From CAZIIK01 sp964539235 (lineage in GTDB: Bacteria; Pseudomonadota; Gammaproteobacteria; Francisellales; CACEW01), in contig CAZIIK010000001.1 in NCBI GenBank assembly GCA_964539235.1, forward strand, positions 1-14,742: a DNA stretch of 14,742 bases, read 5' to 3'. The notes beneath the pieces were generated by a model, which made no database searches, was not told the DNA's origin, and worked only from the letters and a program-made list of their open reading frames with translations. The position numbers and the translations under genes are program-made. The stretch's first letter is position 1. Every line of letters starts with the position of its first letter. This document shows, piece by piece, positions 6,941-14,209 of the stretch.

Positions 6941-7028
6941 GGAGAGGTGTCCGAGTGGCTGAAGGAGCACGCCTGGAAAGCGTGTATACGGCAACGTATC
7001 GGGGGTTCGAATCCCCCTCTCTCCGCCA
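6941..7028 (+). tRNA. tRNA-Ser (anticodon GGA)
   Basis: All class II tRNA parts can be traced. The acceptor stem is GGAGAGG with TCTCTCC (last pair G-U). The anticodon stem is CACGC/GCGTG around loop CTGGAAA, which gives anticodon GGA (codons UCC and UCU). The long variable arm is TATACGGCAACGTAT. The T arm is GGGGG-TTCGAAT-CCCCC, followed by discriminator G and an encoded CCA at 7026-7028. The sequence is close to the E. coli GGA isoacceptor. Confidence 0.97.
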
Positions 7029-7057
7029 TTGAGATCCCGGTTTGGAAACGATATACT
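7029..7057 (+). promoter_or_regulatory. Sigma-70 promoter of the SRP RNA gene
   Basis: TTGAGA at 7029-7034 and TATACT at 7052-7057 are spaced by exactly 17 bp. The -35 starts at the base right after the tRNA CCA. Transcription would begin about 7064, a few bases before the 5' arm of the SRP RNA. Confidence 0.75.
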
Positions 7058-7069
7058 GCCGCCGTTTTA

Positions 7070-7180
7070 TGGTGGCCGGTGTGCGCCTTGCAATACAAAA
7101 CTGTGAACCCCGTCAGATCCGGAAGGAAGCAGCGGTAGTGGTGGAAGTATGTGCCAAGGTTAGTAGATTGGCCGCCGCCC
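7070..7180 (+). ncRNA. ffs: 4.5S signal recognition particle RNA
   Basis: The universally conserved domain IV core GTCAGATCCGGAAGGAAGCA (7110-7129) is present: the GGAA tetraloop and the asymmetric and symmetric loops that bind Ffh. The ends close the long helix, GGTGGCC at 7071-7077 pairing with GGCCGCC at 7170-7176. The RNA is therefore about 107-111 nt, near the E. coli 114. A run CCCTTTT at 7178-7184 follows the GC-rich helix and probably terminates it. It targets inner-membrane proteins with Ffh and FtsY. dnaX lies directly downstream, a common gammaproteobacterial order. Exact ends are estimated from pairing. Confidence 0.93.
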
Positions 7181-7220
7181 TTTTCATGTGGCAAATGTTC
7201 AAACCAAGTGTGGTCAATCA

Positions 7221-8879
7221 GTGTCTTATCAAGTTCTAGCCAGAAAGTGGCGACCTGCTACTTTTAGTGAGGTCGTCGGTCAACAGCATGTCATTCGTGC
7301 ATTAATGCATGCGCTTGATCAGCAGAAGCTACATCATGCGTATTTATTTACCGGTACCCGTGGCGTGGGTAAAACAACATTGGCGCGGATTTTTGCTAAA
7401 AGCTTGAATTGTGAGCAAGGTGTTTCAGCGCATCCTTGCGGTCAATGCGGTGCGTGTGAAGAAATTGCTGCTGGGCGTTTTCCTGATTTAATCGAGATTG
7501 ATGCAGCTTCACGGACACGTGTTGAAGACACCCGAGAATTGTTAGATAACGTTCAATATGCGCCGACGAATGGGCGTTATAAAGTTTATTTGATCGATGA
7601 AGTTCATATGCTGTCGACGCATAGTTTTAATGCGTTGTTGAAGACCTTAGAAGAGCCGCCAGAGCATGTGAAATTTTTGTTGGCGACTACTGATCCGCAA
7701 AAACTACCCATCACAGTATTATCGCGTTGTTTGCAGTTTAATTTGAAGGCATTGCCATTGACTCAAATCCAAGACCAGCTACAGCATATTCTGTCTGCAG
7801 AAGAAATTGAGTATGAACCAGAGGCGTGTGCACTGATTGCGCAAGCTGCAGATGGCAGTATGCGAGATGCTCTGAGTTTATTGGATCAAGCCATTGCTAA
7901 TTGCCAAGGTAAGGTTGTGTTGGAAGCCTCGCGTGAAATGCTGGGTGTGGTGCAGCAAGACTATTTTAAACGCATCAGTCAGGCATTGCATGCCCAAGAT
8001 CAAGAGGCCTTAATGTCAATTTCAGCTGCCTTAGCTGAGCAATATTGTGATTATGCACATGTGGTGGCAAGTTTGGCGCAATGGTTTTTTGAACTGGCGA
8101 TGTTGCAACATCTGCCGACCTGGCAGGGCTTTACTTTTCCAGTTGCAGATTTGGCCGAACAACAAGCTTATTTTGCACCGGAAGTATTGCAGCTTTACTA
8201 CGATTTACTCATCAAAGGAGCTGAGCAATTGCCTTTTGCACCCACGCTGCAAGTGGGATTTGAGATGTTGTTGCTGCGTCTGATCGCGTTTATGCCGATG
8301 CAGGCGGCTTTACCAAAGGCTGTTGTGGAGTCAGCCCCGGCAAAAAAGCCATTAGCCACTAAATTGTCGGCTCAACCTCAGTCGGTAGTCGTGCCTGCTG
8401 AGCCCATTACAGATATGAAGTCAGTCGATATGCCGCCGGCAGGTGAGGCACTGAATTATGATGAGACAGAAGATTTAGCACAATTCTGGGAGCGAGTTTG
8501 TCAGCACGTGCAATTATCAGGCATTGCTAAACAGGTGATGTTGAACTGTTCCGTGCAGTCTTTTCAGGATCAGGCATTAGCGCTTTCTGTCGACCCACAG
8601 CATCAAGCGGTCATCAATGCACGCTTAATTCAGCAGATAGAATCCGCTATTTCCGCCAAAATGATGAAAAAAATACATTTATCGATCAATAGTGGTGAAA
8701 AAAAATTAAAAAAGTCTACAGAGACGCCACGCCAGAAGCAGCAACGCTTAGCGGCCGATCGGCAGCAGTTGGCTGAGCAAGAAATCGAGACAGACAGCCA
8801 CATTGGCTTTATGAAAACAGAATTTAATGCGATAATACGCTCCGTTCAACCGACTGAAACCCAAGGAGATGTAGAATGA
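7221..8879 (+). CDS. dnaX: DNA polymerase III subunits tau and gamma
   Basis: Clamp-loader ATPase of 552 residues from GTG 7221. The frame is open from GTG 7188, but the family starts MSYQVLARKWRP, which fits GTG 7221-7223 and avoids the SRP RNA terminator. With this start the motifs fall exactly as in E. coli: Walker A GTRGVGKT at 45-52, zinc cysteines at 64, 73, 76 and 79, Walker B LIDEVHML, sensor 1 ATTDPQKLP, and sensor 2 GSMRDALSLLDQ. Domain III follows, then a Pro/Ala/Lys-rich linker and a tau-specific C-terminal part shorter than in E. coli (643). An A AAA AAG slippery site at codons 374-376 predicts a short gamma form. It overlaps ybaB by 4 bases (ATGA). GTG start and weak Shine-Dalgarno suggest modest translation. 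Confidence 0.96.
   Translation: MSYQVLARKWRPATFSEVVGQQHVIRALMHALDQQKLHHAYLFTGTRGVGKTTLARIFAKSLNCEQGVSAHPCGQCGACEEIAAGRFPDLIEIDAASRTRVEDTRELLDNVQYAPTNGRYKVYLIDEVHMLSTHSFNALLKTLEEPPEHVKFLLATTDPQKLPITVLSRCLQFNLKALPLTQIQDQLQHILSAEEIEYEPEACALIAQAADGSMRDALSLLDQAIANCQGKVVLEASREMLGVVQQDYFKRISQALHAQDQEALMSISAALAEQYCDYAHVVASLAQWFFELAMLQHLPTWQGFTFPVADLAEQQAYFAPEVLQLYYDLLIKGAEQLPFAPTLQVGFEMLLLRLIAFMPMQAALPKAVVESAPAKKPLATKLSAQPQSVVVPAEPITDMKSVDMPPAGEALNYDETEDLAQFWERVCQHVQLSGIAKQVMLNCSVQSFQDQALALSVDPQHQAVINARLIQQIESAISAKMMKKIHLSINSGEKKLKKSTETPRQKQQRLAADRQQLAEQEIETDSHIGFMKTEFNAIIRSVQPTETQGDVE
8327..8362 (+). other. Programmed -1 frameshift site in dnaX
   Basis: The heptamer A AAA AAG occupies 8342-8348 in the dnaX frame (GCA AAA AAG). 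A Shine-Dalgarno-like GGAG lies at 8327-8330, 11 bases upstream, as in the E. coli stimulator. Slipping back one base gives Ala-Ile-Ser-His and a TAA at 8360-8362, hence a gamma of about 380 residues. A downstream stem is only weakly apparent: AGCC at 8354-8357 with GGCT at 8369-8372, or GGCTCA with TGAGCC at 8369-8374 and 8399-8404. Confidence 0.75.
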
Positions 8880-9244
8880 GTGGTATGGAACAATTGATGG
8901 AACAAGCGCAAGCATTGCAGGAAAAAATGCGCCAAGCACAAGAGGATTTAATTAATACACACGTTGAAGGTGTTGCTGGTGGTGGCTTAGTGAAAGTCCA
9001 GTTAAATGGTAGTCATGATGTGCAAAGTCTGTTTGTTTCACCGAGCTTGTTCAAAAAAGTTGGTGACAGTGAGGGTGAAGGCGAGGGTGGTGCTGCCGAT
9101 AAGGCTAAAACCTTCCTAGAAGATCTGGTGTCAGCTGCATTCAACGATGCTGTACAGAAAATTGAAGCAAAAGCTAAAGACACTATGAATGGCTTAGCCC
9201 AAGGTATGGACTTGCCACCAGAGTTTAAACTACCTAATCAATAA
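8876..9244 (+). CDS. ybaB: YbaB/EbfC family nucleoid-associated protein
   Basis: A 122-residue YbaB/EbfC protein. The first helix is rich in Met, Gln and Glu (MEQLMEQAQALQEKMRQAQE). The GVAGGGLVKVQLNG strand region follows, then the C-terminal helix with LEDLVSAAFNDAVQKIEAKAKD and the ending GMDLPPEFKLP. The dimer binds DNA like tweezers. Compared with E. coli YbaB (109) it has an inserted Gly/Glu-rich loop SEGEGEGG at 65-72. It lies in the conserved trio dnaX-ybaB-recR. Its ATG overlaps the dnaX stop (ATGA at 8876-8879), and AAGGAG lies about 8 bases before the start. Confidence 0.95.
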   Translation: MSGMEQLMEQAQALQEKMRQAQEDLINTHVEGVAGGGLVKVQLNGSHDVQSLFVSPSLFKKVGDSEGEGEGGAADKAKTFLEDLVSAAFNDAVQKIEAKAKDTMNGLAQGMDLPPEFKLPNQ

Positions 9245-9250
9245 TATCTG

Positions 9251-9853
9251 ATGTCATTTAGCCGCTTACTAGACCGTTTAATCGAGGCCTTAAAATGTTT
9301 GCCAGGTGTTGGGCCAAAGTCTGCACAACGCATGGCCATTCATTTGCTAGAAAAAGATCCTCGAGGTGCTGAGCGGCTTTCTCAAACAGTTTCACAGGCG
9401 GTTCAGGAAATTCGCCAGTGTCAGTCTTGTCGCATGCTGTCGGAGCTTGATATTTGTCATATCTGTCAGGACCCACAGCGTGATGCCGGTGTGTTGTGTG
9501 TGGTGGAAACCTGTATGGATCTGCTCGCTATTGAGCAAAGCTGGAGTTTTGCCGGACGCTATTTTGTCTTGATGGGGCGCTTGTCGCCTTTGGACGGTAT
9601 CGGGCCTGACGAGCTGCAGTTGGACAAGTTGGCAGAACGATTAGCTATGCCAGACGTGACAGAAGTGATTTTGGCCACAAGCCCAACAGTTGAGGGTGAA
9701 ACCACGGCTAATTATATTATTCAAATGGCACAGGCTCGGCAGAAAAAGGTCTCTAAAATTGCGTATGGCGTTCCGTTTGGTGGTGAGCTGGAATATGTTG
9801 ATGGCCATACACTGTCACATGCGCTATCGCGTCGTCAGGCCGTTGAATGCTGA
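9251..9853 (+). CDS. recR: Recombination mediator protein RecR
   Basis: A 200-residue RecR (E. coli 201). Helix-hairpin-helix LPGVGPKSAQRMA lies at 17-29. The zinc finger has cysteines at 57, 60, 69 and 72, in the same positions as E. coli. The Toprim domain contains VVETCMD at 84-90, GRLSPLDGIGPD at 109-120 and TSPTVEGETTA at 143-153, and the protein ends with YGVPFGGELEYVD near 172-184. With RecO it loads RecA at gaps. It starts 6 bases past ybaB with no evident Shine-Dalgarno, so coupling is likely. Its last 7 bases overlap the pdxB start. Confidence 0.97.
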   Translation: MSFSRLLDRLIEALKCLPGVGPKSAQRMAIHLLEKDPRGAERLSQTVSQAVQEIRQCQSCRMLSELDICHICQDPQRDAGVLCVVETCMDLLAIEQSWSFAGRYFVLMGRLSPLDGIGPDELQLDKLAERLAMPDVTEVILATSPTVEGETTANYIIQMAQARQKKVSKIAYGVPFGGELEYVDGHTLSHALSRRQAVEC

Positions 9854-10827
9854 AGGTTGTCGCAGACCAAAATATCCCATTGTTAGACTATTTTTTTTCC
9901 GACGTTGCGCAGGTTGTGACATTACCAGCCAGTCAATTTTCACCTGAAGAGATTGATGGGGCTGATGTTGTTTTGGTCCGGTCCACTGTTAAAGTTGACG
10001 CACAACTGTTTGCGCAACATCGACCTCGGTGGGTTGGTAGTTGTGTCTCCGGTCAAGACCATTTAGATCTCGCTTGGTTAGATCAGCAGGCGATACCATT
10101 CTATTGTGCAACGGGTTGTAATGCGCCAGCAGTCAGTGCGTATGTGGCACAAGCCGCTACACATTTGCGGGCAGCGGGAAAGCTTGCAGATGCTGCAAAA
10201 ATAGCCGTGATTGGCGTTGGGCATGTTGGGCGTTTAGTTGCGGCCCAGTTTGAATCATTGGGCTATCAAGTACAGCACTGTGATCCATTGCGTGCTGCAG
10301 TCGACCCCACCTTTCCGCACGTGGATTTAGCTGATTTATTCGATTGCGATATGTTGTGTTTGCATACGCCTTTAACACAATCAGGGGCTTATCCCACGCA
10401 GCATATGATCGATGCAGATTACGTGGCGCAGTTGAAATCAGGTGCCATTATTTTGAATGCAGGTCGTGGTGCTGTGCTAACGCCGGATGCGTTAATGCGT
10501 GAAGATTTGGTGTATTGCTTGGATGTCTGGCCCATTGAACCTGCCGTTGAATCAGACTGGTTGCAGCATTGTTTTTTAGCTACGCCACATATCGCTGGTC
10601 ATACATGGTTAGGTAAATTCCAAGGCACCGCTTGGGTTTATCAGGCATTAGCAGGTGAGTTTGGTTGGCCAATAAAAACGTTGCCGACAGCATTTCAGGC
10701 CAATGAGCATCAGGATTTATTGGCGTTAACGGCAGACTTTAAACAAGGTGTCTTAGCGGCAGGTATCTCATCTGGTGAGTTCTTTCAAATATCACGTCGT
10801 CAATATAATGCTTTAGAGGATTTTTGA
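9847..10827 (+). CDS. pdxB: Erythronate-4-phosphate dehydrogenase
   Basis: A D-isomer-specific 2-hydroxyacid dehydrogenase with the PdxB N-terminus (LKVVADQNIPLLDYFFSD) and marker GCNAPAVSAYV. It oxidises erythronate-4-phosphate in de novo pyridoxal phosphate synthesis. The NAD fold has GVGHVG at 123-128. Catalytic residues are R207 in NAGRGAV, E231 in WPIEP and H248 in TPHIAGHT. At 326 residues it is about 50 shorter than E. coli PdxB (378); the loss is in the C-terminal dimerisation region, which still aligns up to the EFxxxRxxYxxxxxF segment but ends there. The active site is complete, so I expect activity. It overlaps recR by 7 bases and closes the dnaX-ybaB-recR-pdxB run. Confidence 0.9.
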   Translation: MLKVVADQNIPLLDYFFSDVAQVVTLPASQFSPEEIDGADVVLVRSTVKVDAQLFAQHRPRWVGSCVSGQDHLDLAWLDQQAIPFYCATGCNAPAVSAYVAQAATHLRAAGKLADAAKIAVIGVGHVGRLVAAQFESLGYQVQHCDPLRAAVDPTFPHVDLADLFDCDMLCLHTPLTQSGAYPTQHMIDADYVAQLKSGAIILNAGRGAVLTPDALMREDLVYCLDVWPIEPAVESDWLQHCFLATPHIAGHTWLGKFQGTAWVYQALAGEFGWPIKTLPTAFQANEHQDLLALTADFKQGVLAAGISSGEFFQISRRQYNALEDF

Positions 10828-10856
10828 ATGCCATCATTAATTGGCTTCTCGGTATT

Positions 10857-10884
10857 CTTGAAAAAAAACAATGCGGCCCCACAT
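10857..10884 (+). promoter_or_regulatory. Heat-shock (sigma-32) promoter of htpG
   Basis: CTTGAAA at 10857-10863 and CCCCACAT at 10877-10884 are separated by 13 bp. This closely matches the RpoH consensus (CTTGAAA, 11-16 bp, CCCCATnT). Transcription would start near 10891, leaving a leader of about 40 nt with ribosome binding site GGAGG at 10915-10919. No CIRCE operator is present, so control is by sigma-32. Confidence 0.85.
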
Positions 10885-10928
10885 AGGGGCTCTGCAATTA
10901 AATAAATGACTTTTGGAGGATAACCAAC

Positions 10929-12836
10929 ATGGCGGATGAGCAAGCCAACACACAAAAACAGACGCGGGAATTTCAAACGGAAGTGAAGCAGCTGCTGCAT
11001 TTGATGATTCATGCCTTGTATTCGGATAAAGAAATTTTTCTACGTGAATTAGTTTCAAACAGTTCTGATGCGGCGGATAAGTTGCGTTTTCAGGCAATTG
11101 ATAATGAGGCGCTACTAGAGAATGATCCTGAGCTCAAAATCACCCTGGATTTCGACAAGGATGCGGGTTTGTTGACTGTGCGTGACAATGGAATTGGCAT
11201 GAGTCACGACGAAGTGATTGAAAATCTGGGGACTATTGCAAAGTCAGGGACTAAGGCATTTGTTGATTCGTTAACGGGTGACCAAGCGAAAGATTCGCAG
11301 TTGATCGGCCAATTTGGTGTGGGTTTTTACGCATCATTTATGGTGGCCGATAAAGTTGTCGTCAAAACCCGTAAAGCGGGTCTTGATGCTGAAGCAGGTG
11401 TGCGTTGGGAATCTGCAGGTGATGGTTCCTACAGCATAGAAACCATGACAAAGCCTGGCCGCGGTACCGAAGTTATTCTGCATCTCAAGCCAGATGATCA
11501 AAACCTATTAGAAAGCTGGAAACTACGCTCTATTGTGCATAAGTATTCCGATCATATTTCCATTCCAATTCAGATGTTGAAAGTCGATGAATCGGCAGAT
11601 AAGGACGGCGATGAAACAGAATCGCAGGCACCTGAGTATCAAACCATTAACACTGCTAAAGCTTTGTGGACGCTTGCAAAATCTGAGATTAAAGACGAAG
11701 AGTATCAGGAGTTTTATAAGCATGTGTCGCATGACTTTCAGGATCCTTTAGCCTGGACACACAATAAAGTCGAGGGTAAACAAGAATTTACCAATTTGTT
11801 GTATATTCCTGCAGCCGCACCATTTGATCTGTGGGATCGTGAGAAAAAATCAGGCATTAAGCTTTATATTCAGCGTGTCTTCATTATGGACAATATGGAA
11901 GTCATGCCGGCTTATCTGCGTTTTATTAAAGGGGTGATTGATTCAGCCGATCTGCCTTTGAATATTTCGCGGGAGATTCTGCAAAACAATCGTTTGGTGG
12001 ACAAAATTCGCGCGGCATCAGTGAAAAAAGTATTGTCTCTGCTGGATAAAATGGCGAAAAATAAACCGGAAGATTATACGAAACTCTGGCAAGCATTCGG
12101 GGCTGTGCTGAAAGAAGGCCCAGGTGAGGACACAGAAAACCGTGAGGCGATTGCCAAGTTATTGCGCTTTGCCTCTACGCATCAAGACAGTGATGTGCAA
12201 AATGTTTCATTAGAAGATTATGTGTCGCGTATGCAATCTGATCAGGAAAACATTTACTACATTACTGCTGAGAGCTTTTTATCCGCGAAAAGTAGCCCGC
12301 ATTTGGAGATTTTCCGTAAGAAAGGTATTGAAGTTTTATTGTTATCCGATCGTGTTGATGAGTGGTTGGTGTCTAATCTCACGGAGTTTGATGGCAAGTC
12401 TTTGAAATCCGTTACTGTCGGTAAATTGGATATCAAAGACGAAGTGACTGAAGAGGAAGAAGCTAAAAAGGCCCAGGAAGAAAAATACTTTGAATCTGTT
12501 CTGCAGCAAGTTAAAGAGGTTTTGGGTGAGAAAGTCAAAGAGGTTCGCTTGACGGATCGTCTAACAGATTCACCTGCCTGTGTCGTAGCAGATGAAGGTT
12601 TTAGCATGCATATGCAGCGTCTGATGAGCTCTGCAGGCCAGGCTATGCCGAAGGTTGTGCCTATTCTTGAGCTAAACCCTGAACATCGTTTAGTTACACA
12701 GCTGAAGGAAGAGCAAGATGACGACCGCTTTGCAGACTGGACGTACTTATTATTCGATCAAGCTATGTTGGCAGAAGCGGGTCATTTAGAAGATCCAGCA
12801 TCTTTTGTACAACGTGTTAACAAGTACCTGAAGTAG
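10929..12836 (+). CDS. htpG: Molecular chaperone HtpG (bacterial Hsp90)
   Basis: A 635-residue Hsp90 (E. coli 624). The GHKL ATPase domain has the catalytic Glu40 in FLRELVSNSSDAADKLRF, the nucleotide-binding D86 in RDNGIGM at 85-91, the glycine-rich lid GQFGVGF at 127-133, and GTEVILHLK. The middle domain follows, with WTHNKVEG, RVFIMDN, LPLNISREILQ and the conserved Arg in it. The C-terminal dimerisation domain (VRLTDRLTDSPACVV, MQRLMSSAGQ) completes it, without the eukaryotic MEEVD tail. A short charged insert (DESADKDGDETESQ) sits in the middle domain. It is a cytosolic ATP-dependent chaperone working with DnaK. It has its own sigma-32 promoter, and GGAGG lies 9 bases before ATG. Confidence 0.97.
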   Translation: MADEQANTQKQTREFQTEVKQLLHLMIHALYSDKEIFLRELVSNSSDAADKLRFQAIDNEALLENDPELKITLDFDKDAGLLTVRDNGIGMSHDEVIENLGTIAKSGTKAFVDSLTGDQAKDSQLIGQFGVGFYASFMVADKVVVKTRKAGLDAEAGVRWESAGDGSYSIETMTKPGRGTEVILHLKPDDQNLLESWKLRSIVHKYSDHISIPIQMLKVDESADKDGDETESQAPEYQTINTAKALWTLAKSEIKDEEYQEFYKHVSHDFQDPLAWTHNKVEGKQEFTNLLYIPAAAPFDLWDREKKSGIKLYIQRVFIMDNMEVMPAYLRFIKGVIDSADLPLNISREILQNNRLVDKIRAASVKKVLSLLDKMAKNKPEDYTKLWQAFGAVLKEGPGEDTENREAIAKLLRFASTHQDSDVQNVSLEDYVSRMQSDQENIYYITAESFLSAKSSPHLEIFRKKGIEVLLLSDRVDEWLVSNLTEFDGKSLKSVTVGKLDIKDEVTEEEEAKKAQEEKYFESVLQQVKEVLGEKVKEVRLTDRLTDSPACVVADEGFSMHMQRLMSSAGQAMPKVVPILELNPEHRLVTQLKEEQDDDRFADWTYLLFDQAMLAEAGHLEDPASFVQRVNKYLK

Positions 12837-12850
12837 AACGACTGTTAAAT

Positions 12851-12909
12851 GGCGCAGTATAGGGTGTCTGAGGTTTGCTGCAGTGAACCATTTTCGCATA
12901 TACTGCGCC
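12851..12909 (+). repeat. Perfect 11-bp inverted repeat with an embedded promoter
   Basis: GGCGCAGTATA at 12851-12861 and TATACTGCGCC at 12899-12909 are exact inverse complements, separated by 37 bases. The left arm begins 15 bases after the htpG stop. The right arm contains TATACT (12899-12904), which with TTGCTG at 12875-12880 (18-bp spacer) makes a plausible sigma-70 promoter for the downstream small gene. It could be an operator pair for a dimeric regulator or an RNA stem at the htpG 3' end. There is no U-run after it, so it is not a standard terminator. Confidence 0.55.
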
Positions 12910-12936
12910 TACTTAAAATAAGGAGTTGTGTTTTTG

Positions 12937-13218
12937 ATGGCAGCGCTAGATTTGAGTAGTAACCCAATGGTTGCTGCGAAAAAGCTGGTGTCGTCTGCTT
13001 ATAACTACAATAAGAAAAGTCGCAGAGACTATTTGCGTGTGTTACAACAAGTTCTGAAGTTAGCAGAGTAGCGTGGGTATCAGCATGGAGATGCTTTTTC
13101 AGCTTATTTCCGTAATCCCGAGTTGCAGGCTGACAGGACAACGAATCGCTTGTTGCGTAATTTGTTTGAGTTTGTAAGCGCAGATGAGATCGCGCATATG
13201 ATGAAAGGGCTTGGTTAA
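12937..13218 (+). pseudogene. Small hypothetical gene interrupted by an in-frame TAG
   Basis: The frame runs from ATG 12937 (AAGGAG at 12920-12925 upstream, spacing 11) to TAA 13216, but codon 45 is TAG (13069-13071). The two halves, 44 and 48 residues, read as one small helical, basic protein. The first half has KKLVSSAYNYNKKSRRDYLRV, the second GDAFSAYFRNPEL and LLRNLFEFVSADEIAHMMKG. Codon use is continuous across the stop. A single C-to-T change from CAG (Gln) would explain it. I do not recognise the family. Its stop overlaps the stop of the convergent hydrolase gene by two bases. It may be a recent pseudogene, a base-call error, or a natural 44-residue product. Confidence 0.55.
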
Positions 13219-14165
13219 GCGTTGATCCGTTGCATGATGTAATGGTCCATCCAGCGATAAGGTGTGCCTTTCAACCGATTGCCCAAAAAGCCCATGTGAC
13301 CGCCCTGTTTGGTTTGCTGTCGGGCGATATAATCAGGTAAATCAGCACGCATGAGTTTCGTATTGTCGACGAATGGGTCGTCAGCGGCTGTCAGGATATG
13401 GCAGGGTAATTTGATGCGTTCCAGTTTCTGTAGGGTGCTGCATTGGGCAAAATAATCTTCGGCATTTTTAAATCCACTCTGTGGTGCTGTGTAGCCTTGG
13501 TCAAATTCCCAGAAACCAATATGGTTTGAAAATTCCGGGGCTTTGCCTAATTCGGGGTAATGCTGGTGGCGTTTCTGCACCAGCTGATTCAAACGTTTTG
13601 CAAAATAGCGACGAAAAATCCAGTTGCGTGGGTGTTCCATTTTGTCTGCACATGCTTTGAGATCCACAGGTGGGCAAATGGCAATGGCTTGATGGATGTT
13701 GTCGTGGTTCCAGGGTTCTGCCAGGAATTTCAGGGCAACATTACCGCCTAATGAAAAGCCTATCAGGTGGTAGTGCATATGAGGGTGTTGTGCGCGCATA
13801 AAGCGTAAACAAGCGTCTAGATCTTCACTACGACCCGCGTGTGCAAGTCCTTTGGCATCTATGCTGTGTGGATCGTATCCGCGAAAGTTAAGGCGCAGAA
13901 CGGGTAAGCCCTGTCGCAATAATTGGTGGGCAGTGCGGCGCATGTAGCCTGCATGGGCGCTACCGCATAGACCATGTAGCAGAATCGCGCACGCTGTTTG
14001 ATCTGATGTGGTATTTGGTGTTGAGAATTCAGCAGTTAGCCAATCATTCTCTGTTGTGGGTATGCGATAGTTTTGGCTGGAAATAGTGGGGGATAGGTTG
14101 CATTGAGATGCGATGATAGTTTGCAGGTGCGCATTTCGCCACAGTGGATAAAACGGTTTTGGCAT
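13215..14165 (-). CDS. YheT-type alpha/beta hydrolase
   Basis: A 316-residue hydrolase of the UPF0017/YheT group. The N-terminal PLWRNAHLQTIIAS matches the family opening (P-x-W-x-N-x-H-x-Q-T). The core holds the oxyanion-side LHGLCGS at 63-69, RLNFRGYD, the nucleophile elbow GFSLGGN with Ser138, the acid in AADDPFVDN (Asp262/263), and the histidine in GGHMGF (His290). The triad is complete, so an esterase- or lipase-like activity is likely; the true substrate of this family is unknown. It lies downstream of the rpoS remnant on the same strand with a 44-base gap and converges on the broken small gene. No good Shine-Dalgarno is seen before ATG 14165; the start matches the family. Confidence 0.88.
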   Translation of the reverse strand: MPKPFYPLWRNAHLQTIIASQCNLSPTISSQNYRIPTTENDWLTAEFSTPNTTSDQTACAILLHGLCGSAHAGYMRRTAHQLLRQGLPVLRLNFRGYDPHSIDAKGLAHAGRSEDLDACLRFMRAQHPHMHYHLIGFSLGGNVALKFLAEPWNHDNIHQAIAICPPVDLKACADKMEHPRNWIFRRYFAKRLNQLVQKRHQHYPELGKAPEFSNHIGFWEFDQGYTAPQSGFKNAEDYFAQCSTLQKLERIKLPCHILTAADDPFVDNTKLMRADLPDYIARQQTKQGGHMGFLGNRLKGTPYRWMDHYIMQRINA

Positions 14166-14209
14166 GGGCTGCGAACGTTTGGAGAGAAATGCGCCGGAAT
14201 CTAACGAAC

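Noticed and set aside
6874..7239. Open frames across the tRNA-Ser and SRP RNA genes
   Set aside because: They run through two well-defined RNA genes and have no independent support.
10875..10891. GGCCCC/GGGGCT hairpin as a pdxB terminator
   Set aside because: It coincides with the sigma-32 -10 element CCCCACAT and has no T-run after it, so the promoter explains it better.
13069..13071. TAG as pyrrolysine or another recoded residue
   Set aside because: No PYLIS-like context or pyl genes are seen, and other genes in the window use TAG as a normal stop (rpmA, obgE, htpG).
12845..13141. 98-codon minus-strand frame opposite the small broken gene
   Set aside because: No ribosome binding site or family resemblance; the plus-strand frame has a promoter, a Shine-Dalgarno and coding-like codon use.
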